From NCBI RefSeq assembly GCF_000020365.1, contig NC_012108.1:4782001-4846000 (forward strand): a DNA stretch of 64,000 nucleotides, in the 5' to 3' direction. The notes beneath the pieces are model-generated. The model was not told the DNA's origin. It worked only from the letters and a program-made list of their open reading frames with translations, and searched no databases. Source of the stretch: Desulforapulum autotrophicum HRM2 (GTDB lineage Bacteria > Desulfobacterota > Desulfobacteria > Desulfobacterales > Desulfobacteraceae). Every line of letters begins with the position of its first letter. Position 1 is the stretch's first letter. This document shows, piece after piece, positions 63,976 to 64,000 of this stretch. A program made the translations under genes and the position numbers.

Positions 63976-64000
63976 TAAGACGGTTGATACAAAAGGAGTA

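Overview
The window looks like chromosomal DNA from a strictly anaerobic, Gram-negative Desulfobacterota bacterium, most likely a sulfate reducer of the Desulfobacter/Desulfobacterium type. This is inferred from the gene mix: a 2-oxoacid:ferredoxin oxidoreductase cluster, a radical-type 2-hydroxyacyl-CoA dehydratase with its activase, ferrous iron uptake, TRAP transporters, a selenocysteine-encoding gene, RND efflux and lipoproteins. No rRNA, tRNA, CRISPR array, phage or intact transposase was seen.

Layout. 1-6.3 kb: a YkgJ-type cysteine-cluster protein, a C39-like protein, the feoA-feoB-FeoB-associated peptide operon, and divergently a DtxR-type regulator, a metallophosphoesterase and a ParB/Lrp-domain fusion. 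6.5-13.2 kb: three overlapping genes for a 2-oxoacid oxidoreductase with a GltD/ferredoxin-type electron-transfer subunit, then a glycerophosphodiesterase and a DsbA/FrnE-like protein whose CPWC motif is encoded as UGA-P-W-C (predicted selenoprotein with a SECIS-like hairpin). 13.2-20.5 kb: exported beta-carbonic anhydrase, a DctPQM TRAP transporter with an aminotransferase, a RelE-like protein and a Kv-type channel. 20.7-28.1 kb: a two-component system, a repeat-rich peptidoglycan-binding lipoprotein, a TAXI binding protein and an ExeA-like ATPase. 28.6-36.9 kb: an Att-type ABC exporter with its AttH-like lipoprotein, a PEP-synthase/rifampicin-phosphotransferase-like enzyme coupled to a PNPOx-like protein and a 41-residue membrane peptide, and a DUF523-DUF1722 protein. 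37-44 kb: 2-hydroxyacyl-CoA dehydratase and activase with a divergent TetR gene, then a thioesterase, an amidase pseudogene and an AtoE-like carrier bracketed by two copies of a structured repeat. 44.7-54.3 kb: an RND pump fused to a TolC-like outer-membrane factor with its adaptor and MarR regulator, a phosphopantetheinyl transferase, and a MotA/OmpA-like pair. 54.3-64 kb: hutI-ftcD-PNPOx, YigZ, a copper ATPase, and a two-gene unit made of a cytoplasmic NAL1-like serine protease and an unrecognised protein.

Three features stand out beyond the ordinary genes. (i) A dispersed ~145-bp MITE-like element occurs four times, with CTCAACTTTCGG-type inverted ends and 7-8 bp target duplications. (ii) A second repeat family occurs as short ~90-bp units and as two 173/174-bp units that can fold into a four-helix cruciform. 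(iii) The UGA-containing FrnE-like gene would be called a truncated ORF by standard gene finders. All assignments come from reading the sequence and recalling family motifs; no database search was done.
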